DNA of 64,000 bases, taken from NCBI RefSeq assembly GCF_013408555.1, contig NZ_JACBZN010000001.1:186001-250000 (forward strand), given 5' to 3'. Position 1 is the stretch's first letter; each line of letters starts with the position of its first letter. Of this stretch, positions 15,763 through 23,815 are shown piece by piece. This DNA is from Aeromicrobium tamlense. GTDB taxonomy: Bacteria > Actinomycetota > Actinomycetes > Propionibacteriales > Nocardioidaceae. The notes below the pieces were generated by a model, which did not search any database, had not been told where the DNA came from, and was given only the letters and a program-made list of their open reading frames with translations. The translations under genes were made by a program, and so were the position numbers.

Positions 15763-16704
15763 ATGAAATGGCGTCGGTTCCTGGTGTCCCGGCTCGTCCG
15801 GCTCGCCTTCGTGCTGGTGGCGATCACCACCCTCACGTTCCTCATGATGCACCTGGCCCCGGGCGATCCCGCCCGGCTCGTGGCCGGCATGGACGCGGAC
15901 GAGCAGGCCGTGCAGGTCGCCCGCGAGCGCCTCGGCCTCGACCAGCCCATGTACAAGCAGTTCCTCGACTACATCGGCGGTCTCTTCCGCGGTGACATGG
16001 GCACGTCGTTCGCGACGAGCCAGCCCGTCACCGACGAGATCGCCCAGAAGATCGGCCCCACGGCCCAGCTGGCCGTCTTCGGCATGCTGATCATCCTGCT
16101 CGTCGGCCTGCCGATGGGCATCATCGGCGCGGTGCTGACCCGCAACGGCCACCGCGCGTTCGAGATCATGTTCAGCAGCTCCACCGGTGCGATGGCCTCG
16201 ATCCCGCAGTACCTGATCGCGACCTTCCTGGCGTTCTTCTTCGCGGTGACGTGGCAGATCTTCCCCGTGGCGGGCTCCGGCTCGCTCAACGCCGCGGTGC
16301 TGCCCGCGATCGCCATCGCGATCCGCCCGGCGGCCTCGATCGCGCGCCTCGTGCGCGTCCGCACCCTCGAGGTGCTCGAGTCGCCCTACGTGCGCACCGC
16401 CCGCAGCAAGCGGCTGCCGACGCGCAAGCTCTACCTCGCGCACGTGTTCCCCAACTCGATCACGACCATGCTCGCGATGGGCGGCGTGACCTTCGCCAGC
16501 CTCATCGGCGGCGCCGTCATCGTCGAGCAGGTCTTCGCCCGGCTCGGCCTGGGCACCACCCTCGTCCACAGCGTCCTCGTCGGCGACTACCCGGTCGTCC
16601 AGGGCATCGTGCTGCTGCTCGGCTTCTCGGTCGTGCTGGTGAACGCCCTGGTGGACATCATCCTCGGGATCGTCGATCCCCGGACCATGGAGGCCGGCCG
16701 ATGA
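15763..16704 (+). CDS. Peptide-type ABC importer permease (DppB-like)
   Basis: A 313-residue inner-membrane permease of the oligopeptide/dipeptide class. It has an N-terminal membrane helix after KWRRFLVSRLVRLAFVLVAI, the family segment HLAPGDPARLVAG, and five further hydrophobic segments. The EAA-type cytoplasmic loop is at YVRTARSKRLPTRKLYLAHVFPNS, which docks the ATPases. It forms the channel with the next gene (4-bp overlap, ATGA). Together with the ATPases it would serve the lipoprotein receptors at 22032, 23816 and 36674. Although the family is named for peptides, the surrounding genes suggest a carboxylic acid or conjugate as substrate. Confidence 0.88.
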   Translation: MKWRRFLVSRLVRLAFVLVAITTLTFLMMHLAPGDPARLVAGMDADEQAVQVARERLGLDQPMYKQFLDYIGGLFRGDMGTSFATSQPVTDEIAQKIGPTAQLAVFGMLIILLVGLPMGIIGAVLTRNGHRAFEIMFSSSTGAMASIPQYLIATFLAFFFAVTWQIFPVAGSGSLNAAVLPAIAIAIRPAASIARLVRVRTLEVLESPYVRTARSKRLPTRKLYLAHVFPNSITTMLAMGGVTFASLIGGAVIVEQVFARLGLGTTLVHSVLVGDYPVVQGIVLLLGFSVVLVNALVDIILGIVDPRTMEAGR

Positions 16705-17675
16705 AGAAGCACGAGCGCCGCAGCAGCGCGCGTCAGATGTTCGGCGCGTTCCTGGCCACGCCCACGGGCATCGTCTCGGGCCTGATCCTGCTGGGTCTCA
16801 CGGTCCTGGTGATCATGGGCCCGAACGGCTTCGGCGACCAGGCCGTCGTCAGCGACATGTCCCGCTCGAGCGAGGGTCCGTCCGCGGACTACCGCTTCGG
16901 CACCGACGCCCTGGGCCGCGACATCCTCACCCGCACCCTGGCGGCGACCCGGCTCTCGATCCTCTACGCGTCGGCCGCCGTGCTGTTCGCGATGGTGGTC
17001 GGCGGCCTGATCGGCGGTCTCATCGCCGCCGGCGGCCCCCGCGTCCGCAAGGTCGGCGGCGCCGTCATCGACTCGATGATGGGCTTCGGCGACATCCTGC
17101 TCGCCGTCGTGGTCGTCGCGATCGTCGGCGTCGGCGCGAAGGGCGCGGTGCTGGCCATCGGCGTCGCCTTCACGCCGCACTTCGCCCGCTTCACGTACAG
17201 CCTCGTGGACTCGGTGATGGTGCGGGACTACATGTCGGCCGCGCGCGTCGTGGGCGTCAACAAGTCCGGCATCGGCACGCGGTACGTCGGTCGCAACGTC
17301 GCCGACAGCCTGGTGATCGTCACGTTCACGACCGTCGCCGAGGGCATCATGGCGATGTCCTCGCTCAGCTTCCTGGGCCTGGGCATCCAGTCGCCGCAGT
17401 TCGACTGGGGCCAGATGCTCACCGACGGCGTCAAGAACTTCTACCTCAACCCGTACGCGGCGCTCGTGCCCGCGACGCTCATCCTCATCACCGGCCTCGC
17501 GGTCAACCTCTTCGGCGATGCCGTGGCCCGCGCGGTCAACCCGGTGCTGTGGAACGAGCGGCCGAGCCTGTTCCGCTCGAAGCTGCGCCGCAACGGCGCG
17601 AAGGCGCTGGCGGCCGAGCCCGAGATCACCCTCGATCCCGGCATGGAGACCGAGACCAGGAAGGGACGCCCATGA
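16701..17675 (+). CDS. Peptide-type ABC importer permease (DppC-like)
   Basis: A 324-residue second permease subunit. Family features are the N-terminal helix (GIVSGLILLGLTVLVIM), FGTDALGRDILTRTLAATRLS, and the EAA loop DYMSAARVVGVNKSGIGTRYVGRN. About six membrane segments can be seen. The C-terminal 45 residues after VNPVLWNERP form a charged cytoplasmic tail longer than usual. The start overlaps the stop of the DppB-like gene and the stop overlaps the next ATPase start, indicating a tightly coupled operon. Confidence 0.88.
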   Translation: MKKHERRSSARQMFGAFLATPTGIVSGLILLGLTVLVIMGPNGFGDQAVVSDMSRSSEGPSADYRFGTDALGRDILTRTLAATRLSILYASAAVLFAMVVGGLIGGLIAAGGPRVRKVGGAVIDSMMGFGDILLAVVVVAIVGVGAKGAVLAIGVAFTPHFARFTYSLVDSVMVRDYMSAARVVGVNKSGIGTRYVGRNVADSLVIVTFTTVAEGIMAMSSLSFLGLGIQSPQFDWGQMLTDGVKNFYLNPYAALVPATLILITGLAVNLFGDAVARAVNPVLWNERPSLFRSKLRRNGAKALAAEPEITLDPGMETETRKGRP

Positions 17676-18538
17676 ACGACGACACCCTGCTCGACGTGCG
17701 CAACCTCTCGATCAGCATCGAGGGCCGGGACGACGTCCCGCCGCTGGTGCGCGACGTCTCCTTCTCGCTCAAGCGCGGTGAGATCGTCGGCATCGTCGGC
17801 GAGTCCGGCAGCGGCAAGACGCTGACCTCGCTGGCCGTGTCGCGACTGCTGCCCAAGGGCCTGTCGATGACCGCCGACCGGATCGACTTCGACGGTCACG
17901 ACCTGGTGAACGGCTCCGACCGCGAGCTGCGCACCGTCCTCGGCACGAACCTGGCGATGGTGTTCCAGGATCCGATGTCGTCGCTGAACCCCGCTCGCAA
18001 GATCGGGGCGCAGATGATCGAGACGGTGCGCGAGCACAAGGGCCTGTCCAAGAAGGAGGCGCGCGACCTCGCGATCCGCAGCCTCGAGGACGTGCACATC
18101 ACCGAGCCCGCCAAGCGGCTCAAGCAGTACCCGCACGAGCTCTCGGGCGGCATGCGCCAGCGCACCATGATCGCGATGGGACTCATGGGCGAGCCGAGCC
18201 TGATCCTGGCCGACGAGCCCACCACGGCGCTCGACGTCACGGTGCAGGCGCAGGTCATGCAGCTGCTGTGCGACCTCAACGACCGCAAGGGCAGCGCCGT
18301 GCTGCTGATCTCGCACAACATCTCGCTGCTGTCGGAGGTCTGCGACCGCGTGATCGTGATGTTCCGCGGCGAGATCGTCGAGGACCTCACCACGGCGAAG
18401 CTGCTCTCCGGGCCTGATCACCCGTACACGCGGGGCCTGATCCGCGCGGTCCCGGATCTCAACACGGATCGGAACGAGGACCTCGTGACGATCGAGGACG
18501 GACAGTTCGACGTCGAACGGGAGATGAACCATGCTTGA
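17672..18538 (+). CDS. Peptide-type ABC importer ATPase (DppD-like)
   Basis: A 288-residue ATP-binding subunit. Walker A is GESGSGKT, the signature motif is LSGGMRQR, Walker B is LILADEPTTALD, and the switch His is in LISHN. The end carries only a short oligopeptide-type C-terminal segment (DHPYTRGLIRAVPDL) and lacks the cysteine cluster seen in the ATPase at 61043, so it is about 40 residues shorter than typical DppD. The start at 17672 overlaps the preceding stop, and the end overlaps the next start by 8 bp. Confidence 0.9.
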   Translation: MNDDTLLDVRNLSISIEGRDDVPPLVRDVSFSLKRGEIVGIVGESGSGKTLTSLAVSRLLPKGLSMTADRIDFDGHDLVNGSDRELRTVLGTNLAMVFQDPMSSLNPARKIGAQMIETVREHKGLSKKEARDLAIRSLEDVHITEPAKRLKQYPHELSGGMRQRTMIAMGLMGEPSLILADEPTTALDVTVQAQVMQLLCDLNDRKGSAVLLISHNISLLSEVCDRVIVMFRGEIVEDLTTAKLLSGPDHPYTRGLIRAVPDLNTDRNEDLVTIEDGQFDVEREMNHA

Positions 18539-19334
18539 GCTGGAGAACGTCGAGGTCACCTACCCCGGACCGCCCCCGTTCACGGCGGTCAAGGGGATCA
18601 ACCTGTCGGTGCCCAAGGGCTCCACCGTCGGCCTGGTCGGCGAGTCGGGATCGGGCAAGTCGTCCATCGCGCGCGCGGCCATCGGCCTGACGCCCGTGAC
18701 GAGCGGCCGGATCACGCTCGAGGGCGTGGACATCACCAACCCCAAGGGCAAGGCGCTGCGCCACCTGCGCAGCCAGGCCCAGCTGGTGTTCCAGGACCCG
18801 CACGCGTCGCTGAACCCGCGCATGGAGATCGCCATGGCGGTGCAGGAGGCCGTCAGCGTCGCCACGGGCAAGCGCGTCACGTCGCAGTCGTGCGCCGCGA
18901 CCGCGCTCGACCTGCTCGACAAGGTCGGCGTGCCGAAGGCGGCCGTGCGCCGCTACCCGCACCAGCTGTCCGGCGGTCAGCTCCAGCGCGTCTCGATCGC
19001 GCGGGCCCTGGCGCTCTCGCCGTCGCTGATGATCCTCGACGAGGTCACGGCGTCGCTCGACGTCTCGGTGCAGGCGCGCATCCTCAACCTGCTGCGCCAG
19101 CTGCAGCGCGAGCTCGACGTCTCGATGCTCTACATCTCGCACGACCTGTCGGTGATCCGCTACCTGGCCGATCACGTGTACGTCATGCGCCACGGCGAGA
19201 TGGTCGAGGCCGGAACGGCCGACGCCGTCTTCGACGCGCCCCAGCAGGAGTACACGAAGGCGCTGCTCTCCGCCGTGCCCACGCTCGGCGGCAGCCGCTG
19301 GCGCTCGCGCCGCGATCCCGTCGCCGTCAGCTGA
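18531..19334 (+). CDS. Peptide-type ABC importer ATPase (DppF-like)
   Basis: A 267-residue ATP-binding subunit that pairs with the preceding one. Walker A is GESGSGKS, the signature is LSGGQLQR, Walker B is LMILDEVTAS with Val where most family members have Pro, and the switch His is in ISHDLS. The C-terminal oligopeptide-type extension is again short and lacks cysteines. It is the last transporter gene here; no receptor gene is adjacent, but three receptors lie downstream in the cluster. Confidence 0.9.
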   Translation: MLELENVEVTYPGPPPFTAVKGINLSVPKGSTVGLVGESGSGKSSIARAAIGLTPVTSGRITLEGVDITNPKGKALRHLRSQAQLVFQDPHASLNPRMEIAMAVQEAVSVATGKRVTSQSCAATALDLLDKVGVPKAAVRRYPHQLSGGQLQRVSIARALALSPSLMILDEVTASLDVSVQARILNLLRQLQRELDVSMLYISHDLSVIRYLADHVYVMRHGEMVEAGTADAVFDAPQQEYTKALLSAVPTLGGSRWRSRRDPVAVS

Positions 19335-19383
19335 CCCGCATCCCGTCCCGACCCGCTCCGTCCGGAGCGAGAGGAGTCCTGTC

Positions 19384-20910
19384 ATGAACGCCGTCGACCG
19401 CCTGTGGGAGCACGCCCGGAACGCCCCCGACAGCATCGCCCTGCGGGTGGGGGAGCAGTCCTGGACCTACGGCCAGGTGCGCGACCTCGTCGCCGCCTGG
19501 GCGCAGCGCCTGACCGACGCCGGCATCGAGCCCGGTGACCGCGTCCTGCTCGTCGCCCCGACCTCGCAGGAGTTCGCCGTCGTGCACCAGGCGATCCTCG
19601 CCGTGGGCGCGATCGGCGTGACCGTGAACTCGGCCTCGACCTCGGTCGAGCTGGAGTACTTCCTGACCGACGCCGAGTGCTCGCTCGCGATCGCCTGGCA
19701 CGAGACGGTCGACGTCGCGCAGCAGGCTGCCACCGCCACCGGCATCGACCTGTGGACCCTCGAGGCCGGCGACATCGAGACCGGCCCCGGTGCCGACCTC
19801 GACCTGCCGCGCTCGATGCAGCCGGACGACACCGGCGTGCTGCTCTACACCTCGGGCACCACCGGCAAGCCGAAGGGCGCCGAGCTGACCCACGGCAACA
19901 TCGTGGCCTGCGCCGAGATCGTGTCCGGCACGCTCGAGAGCGACAGCTCCGACCGCGTGGGCACGGCGCTGCCGCTCTTCCACGTGTTCGGCCAGATCTG
20001 CGTCATGGTCGCCACCTTCCAGGTGGGCGCGAGCCTGTCGCTGCTGCGTCCGTTCAGCGGCGAGGGCCTGCTGCGGATGGCCGCGGCGCACCGGCTCACC
20101 GTGCTGGCCGGCGTCCCGACGATGTGGAACGCGATGCTGCACGCCGACGTCGAGGTCTCGCGCGACGACCTCGCCGGCCTGACCCACGCCCTGTCCGGCG
20201 GCGCGGCCCTGCCGCTGGCCGTGGCGGACGCCTTCCGCGAGCGCTTCGGCTGCCGCGTCCTCGACGGCTACGGCCTCAGCGAGACCACCGGCGCCGGCAC
20301 CTCCGCGAAGCTCAGCCCGCGTCGCAAGGAGGGCTCGGTCGGCCCCGCGCTGAACCGTCTCGAGGCGTGCGTCGTGGACTCCGAGGGCAACCCCGTGCCG
20401 TTCGGCGAGCGCGGCGAGGTGGCCCTCGCCGGACCGGTCATCATGAAGGGCTACTGGCGCCGTCCCGAGGCCACGGCCGAGGTCATGCGTGGCAAGTGGT
20501 TCCTCACCGGCGACATCGGCAAGCAGGACGAGGACGGCGACATCTGGATCCTCGACCGCAAGAAGGACCTCGTCATCCGCGGCGGCTACAACGTCTACCC
20601 GCGCGAGATCGAGGAGGTGCTGTACACGCACCCCGACCTGCGCGAGGTCGCCGTGATCGGCGTCCCCGACGACCGCCTCGGCGAGGAGGTCGCCGCCGTC
20701 TACGCCCCGCACCCGGGCCGCGTCGTCGAGAGCTCGGCGCTGCGCGCGTGGCTGGAGGAGCGGCTGGCCCAGTACAAGGTCCCGCGGATCTACCACGAGG
20801 TCGCCGAGCTGCCCAAGGGCTCGACCGGCAAGATCCTCAAGCGCCAGCTGGACCGTGGCAGCGTGCTCGAGCACGGCATGAAGGTGACGCGGGACAGGAG
20901 CGCCTCGTGA
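19384..20910 (+). CDS. Acyl-CoA ligase (class I adenylate-forming), paralogue
   Basis: A 508-residue enzyme with the phosphate loop YTSGTTGKPKG (from residue 155), GYGLSETTGAG, the hinge RKKDLVIRGGYNVYPREIEE and the C-terminal catalytic Lys in TGKILKRQL. It shares long blocks with the ligase at 11188, including PLFHVFGQ and VPTMWNAMLHA. It starts after GAGAGGAG, 49 bp after the ABC operon, and its stop overlaps the GTG start of the kinase gene. Coupling of a ligase with an APH kinase fits activation followed by phosphorylation of a hydroxyacyl-CoA. Substrate unknown. Confidence 0.9.
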   Translation: MNAVDRLWEHARNAPDSIALRVGEQSWTYGQVRDLVAAWAQRLTDAGIEPGDRVLLVAPTSQEFAVVHQAILAVGAIGVTVNSASTSVELEYFLTDAECSLAIAWHETVDVAQQAATATGIDLWTLEAGDIETGPGADLDLPRSMQPDDTGVLLYTSGTTGKPKGAELTHGNIVACAEIVSGTLESDSSDRVGTALPLFHVFGQICVMVATFQVGASLSLLRPFSGEGLLRMAAAHRLTVLAGVPTMWNAMLHADVEVSRDDLAGLTHALSGGAALPLAVADAFRERFGCRVLDGYGLSETTGAGTSAKLSPRRKEGSVGPALNRLEACVVDSEGNPVPFGERGEVALAGPVIMKGYWRRPEATAEVMRGKWFLTGDIGKQDEDGDIWILDRKKDLVIRGGYNVYPREIEEVLYTHPDLREVAVIGVPDDRLGEEVAAVYAPHPGRVVESSALRAWLEERLAQYKVPRIYHEVAELPKGSTGKILKRQLDRGSVLEHGMKVTRDRSAS

Positions 20911-21929
20911 CGCAGCTGATCGAGACCGGACCCATCGCGGCCTGGATCGAGACCCTCGGCATCGACGCCGTCGGCCCGATCGAGTTCACGCGCGTCGGCG
21001 CCGGCCAGTCGAACCTCACGTTCCTGGTCACCGACGCCGCGGACCACCGTTGGATCCTGCGCCGCCCGCCGTTGGGCACGCTGCTGGCCTCGGCCCACGA
21101 CGTCGAGCGCGAGCACCGCATCATGTCGGGGCTCCAGGGCACGGGCGTGCCGGTGCCGACGATCCACGGGTTCACGAAGGACCCGTCCGTCACCGACGCG
21201 CCGATCATGCTCATGGACTTCGTCGACGGCCGCGTGCTGGACACGATCGAGGCGGTCGAGTCGGTGCCTGAGGAGACGCGCCGGGAGATCGGCCTGTCGC
21301 TGGCGTCGACGCTCGGCGAGGTGCACGCCGTGGACCTCGAGAAGGCGGGACTGGTCGACCTGGCCAGCCACAAGCCCTACGCCGAGCGCCAGCTCAAGCG
21401 CTGGCACCGTCAGTGGGAGCAGTCGCGCACGCGCGACCTGCCGATCGTGGACGACCTCGCGGCGCGACTGTCCGCGAACGTCCCGCAGCACCAGGACCTC
21501 GCTCTCGTCCACGGCGACTTCCACCTGATGAACGTCATCACCGATCCCTCGGCCGGCCGCGTCACCGCGGTGCTGGACTGGGAGCTCTCGACCCTCGGCG
21601 ACCCGCTGGCCGACCTGGGCGGGCTGCTGGCCTACTGGCCGCAGGCCGACGACGAGATCATCACGGGCTTCCGTGGGCCGACAATGCCCGGATTCCCGAG
21701 CCGGGCCGAGCTCGTGGAGGAGTACGCCCGCGCGACCGGACGCGACGTCTCGGCGATCGGCTTCTGGTACGTGCTGGGCCTGTGGAAGATCGCGATCATC
21801 GCCGAGGGCGTCCTGCGCCGCTCGATCGACGACCCGCGGAACACCGCCGTGACCGGCCAGATCTCCAGCGAGCTCATCGACGAGCTGATGCAGCGGGCCG
21901 ATCTCGAGGCACGTGACGCAGGTCTATGA
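20907..21929 (+). CDS. APH-family kinase, ACAD10/11 kinase-domain type
   Basis: A 340-residue protein-kinase-like phosphotransferase. The catalytic loop is HGDFHLMN (His202, Asp204) and the metal-binding motif is DWELSTLGDPLADL (Asp224). The N-lobe has a Gly-rich GAGQSNLTF and the ATP-binding lysine position is occupied by ILRRPP, as in the ACAD10/11 group. This subgroup is not an antibiotic-resistance enzyme; its studied members (ACAD11, LvaA) phosphorylate 4-hydroxyacyl-CoA. The GTG start overlaps the ligase stop. ACAD partners lie at 14329 and 32257. The annotation FadE36-like is often used for mycobacterial relatives. Confidence 0.87.
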   Translation: MTQLIETGPIAAWIETLGIDAVGPIEFTRVGAGQSNLTFLVTDAADHRWILRRPPLGTLLASAHDVEREHRIMSGLQGTGVPVPTIHGFTKDPSVTDAPIMLMDFVDGRVLDTIEAVESVPEETRREIGLSLASTLGEVHAVDLEKAGLVDLASHKPYAERQLKRWHRQWEQSRTRDLPIVDDLAARLSANVPQHQDLALVHGDFHLMNVITDPSAGRVTAVLDWELSTLGDPLADLGGLLAYWPQADDEIITGFRGPTMPGFPSRAELVEEYARATGRDVSAIGFWYVLGLWKIAIIAEGVLRRSIDDPRNTAVTGQISSELIDELMQRADLEARDAGL

Positions 21930-21952
21930 CGCAGGGCACCCCCTGTAGGTAA

Positions 21953-21977
21953 ACCTGAAATCAAGTTCATATAGAAT
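21953..21977 (+). promoter_or_regulatory. GAATTC-family operator and -10 box, site 4
   Basis: ACCTGAAATCAAGTTCA, at about 21954-21970, is followed at once by TATAGAAT (21971-21978), which contains a good -10 box. The motif would occupy the promoter spacer. It lies about 60 bp before the first receptor gene. No convincing -35 box is seen. Confidence 0.6.
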
Positions 21978-22031
21978 CGTGGCAGTGCCGCGACCCCCGC
22001 CGGCACGTAGCGAGTCTGTGAGAGGTCGAGC

Positions 22032-23627
22032 ATGAAGTTGAACTACCGAGGAGGCTCCGGTCGTCCGTCCGCGCTGCGTCGCGGACTGGGATCGGCGGCC
22101 GTCGTGGCCTTGGCCGCGTCGCTCCTGGCGGCGTGCGGCGGCGGGTCGGACTCGTCCGCCGGCACGTCCGGCGAGGCGCCCGACCAGGCCACGCTGGTGC
22201 TCCGCAACGACGTGGACACCTTCGACCCGATGCTGACGGCCGCCGAGCAGGGCGCCGTGCAGATGTACGAGGCGCTCTACGACACGCTCGTGCGCCGCAA
22301 CTGGAAGACGGGCGAGTACGAGCCCGCGATGGCCACGAAGTGGGAGGCCACGCCCACCAAGATCGACTTCGAGCTCAAGACGGGCCTGAAGTGCAGCGAC
22401 GGCACGGACCTCAAGCCGACCGACATCGCCAACTCTCTCAAGCGCCTCGCCGATCCGAAGACGGGCTCGATCTACACGGGCCGCTTCTTCGGCGCCGGCG
22501 GCGTGAAGGAGATCGTCGGCGACGACGCCGCGAACACCGTCTCGGTCGAGGTCAACGAGCCGCACTCGGACCTCATCGACAGCATGGCCACCGCCTTCAT
22601 CGTGTGCCCGAAGGGCCTCGAGGACACCGAGAAGCTGGCCACCGAGCCGCAGGGCTCGGGCCCCTACCGCCTCGCCTCGATGAAGCGCGGCGACACGTAC
22701 GAGCTCGAGGCGTGGGACTCCCCGGCGCTGGAGGATCCCGACAGCGTCCCGGCGAAGCTGACCTACCGCGTCGTGACGTCGGACTCGACCCGCGCGAACC
22801 TGGTCGACACGGGCGACGCCGACATCGTCAGCGTCGTGGGCCGTGACTCCAAGCGCCTCGAGTCGGTCGTCGAGCCGATCCAGGGCAAGGCGTTCCAGTC
22901 CGACTCGGTCGTGTTCAACCAGCGCGACGGCGCTCCGTTCGCCGACGAGGCGCTGCGCCGCGTGGTGGCCCAGGCCCTCGACGCCGAGAGCTACACGAAG
23001 GCCGCGTCCTTCGACGTGGGCGAGGCGATCGACACCCTCGCGACGCCCAACATGGACTGCTACGTCGAGAGCAACGGCGACCTCAAGCCGAAGTTCGACA
23101 AGGACCAGGCCAAGGCCGACCTCGAGGCCGCCGGCTACGGCGAGGGCGGCAAGGAGCTGACCGTCCGTCTGCTGGGCTACGACCTGCAGAACTCGGGCCC
23201 CGAGTACGTCGCCGACGCCCTGCGCGAGCTGGGCATCACGGTCGAGATCACCAACGGCACGCTGGCCCAGGCGGCCGGCATCGTCTACGGCGACTCCGGC
23301 GAGTGGGACCTGCTGGTCTTCCCGATGAACGCGCCCGCGCCGCACCTGTACCCGGCCGTGACGAAGATGAGCTCGAACCTCGGTGAGGGCGGCTCGTACA
23401 ACTTCGGTCGCGTCACGAACCCCGAGTTCGACAAGTTCGCCAAGCTGGCGCCCGCGTCGACCGGTGACGAGCGGTGCGAGAACTGGAGCAAGGCCGAGGC
23501 GGCCCTGCTCGAGCGCGTCGACGTCGTGCCGATGATGTGGCCGATCGCCAACTACTTCTCGAAGGACCTGACCTTCGAGACGGGCTACCGCACGACGGAC
23601 CTGCGCACCATCCGCGTCAAGGGCTGA
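22032..23627 (+). CDS. ABC importer substrate-binding lipoprotein (family 5), receptor A
   Basis: A 531-residue extracellular receptor. A basic start and a hydrophobic stretch lead to the lipobox LLAACGGGS, so the mature protein should be anchored by a diacylated Cys near residue 35. The family 5 fold is seen from LRNDVDTFDPMLTAAEQG through GLKCSDGTDLKPTDIANSLKRL and QGSGPYRL to the C-terminal TYR-like segment. Conserved cysteines occur at CPKGLEDTEKL, MDCY and ERCENW. It is closely similar to the receptors at 23816 and 36674, while only one permease/ATPase set (15763-19334) is nearby. An operator of the GAATTC family precedes it. Confidence 0.9.
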   Translation: MKLNYRGGSGRPSALRRGLGSAAVVALAASLLAACGGGSDSSAGTSGEAPDQATLVLRNDVDTFDPMLTAAEQGAVQMYEALYDTLVRRNWKTGEYEPAMATKWEATPTKIDFELKTGLKCSDGTDLKPTDIANSLKRLADPKTGSIYTGRFFGAGGVKEIVGDDAANTVSVEVNEPHSDLIDSMATAFIVCPKGLEDTEKLATEPQGSGPYRLASMKRGDTYELEAWDSPALEDPDSVPAKLTYRVVTSDSTRANLVDTGDADIVSVVGRDSKRLESVVEPIQGKAFQSDSVVFNQRDGAPFADEALRRVVAQALDAESYTKAASFDVGEAIDTLATPNMDCYVESNGDLKPKFDKDQAKADLEAAGYGEGGKELTVRLLGYDLQNSGPEYVADALRELGITVEITNGTLAQAAGIVYGDSGEWDLLVFPMNAPAPHLYPAVTKMSSNLGEGGSYNFGRVTNPEFDKFAKLAPASTGDERCENWSKAEAALLERVDVVPMMWPIANYFSKDLTFETGYRTTDLRTIRVKG

Positions 23628-23661
23628 GCCAGCGCGGAGCCTGCGCTCCGTGCGTCCGGAC

Positions 23662-23707
23662 GGGCCGGTTCTCCTCGGGTTCCCTCAACCCGACGGGGGA
23701 CCGGCCC
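23662..23707 (+). terminator. Terminator after receptor A
   Basis: GGGCCGGT (23662-23669) pairs with ACCGGCCC (23700-23707), with an inner stem CGGGTT/AACCCG. The compound hairpin lies 35 bp after the gene stop and is followed by CTTCGGTCT. Confidence 0.65.
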
Positions 23708-23718
23708 TTCGGTCTAAA

Positions 23719-23739
23719 TGAAACTGAATTCAGTATTGA
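23719..23739 (+). promoter_or_regulatory. GAATTC-family operator, site 5
   Basis: AACTGAATTCAGTATTG in 23719-23739 matches the shared motif. It overlaps a possible -35 box (TTGATC). A second copy lies 33 bp further at 23772-23789, so receptor B has a double operator. Confidence 0.65.
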
Positions 23740-23746
23740 TCTTTGT

Positions 23747-23762
23747 GGTGACCTCGGTCACA
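23747..23762. promoter_or_regulatory. CRP-like palindrome
   Basis: GGTGACCTCGGTCACA matches TGTGA-N6-TCACA in nine of ten positions and lies between the two operators of receptor B. Confidence 0.45.
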
Positions 23763-23771
23763 CTCTTTGCA

Positions 23772-23789
23772 GAAACTGAATTCGGTTTC
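23772..23789 (+). promoter_or_regulatory. GAATTC-family operator, site 6 (near-perfect palindrome)
   Basis: GAAACTGAATTCGGTTTC is an 18-bp palindrome with a single mismatched pair, the most symmetrical copy of the motif. It ends 26 bp before the receptor B start codon, so it probably lies downstream of the transcription start and could block elongation. Confidence 0.65.
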
Positions 23790-23815
23790 AGACTTCCCGA
23801 CGAAGGATTGACCCC

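Noticed and set aside
20907..21929. An aminoglycoside resistance kinase
   Set aside because: The fold is APH, but the DWELSTLGDPLADL motif and the CoA-pathway neighbours place it with the ACAD10/11 kinase group, not with drug-modifying enzymes.
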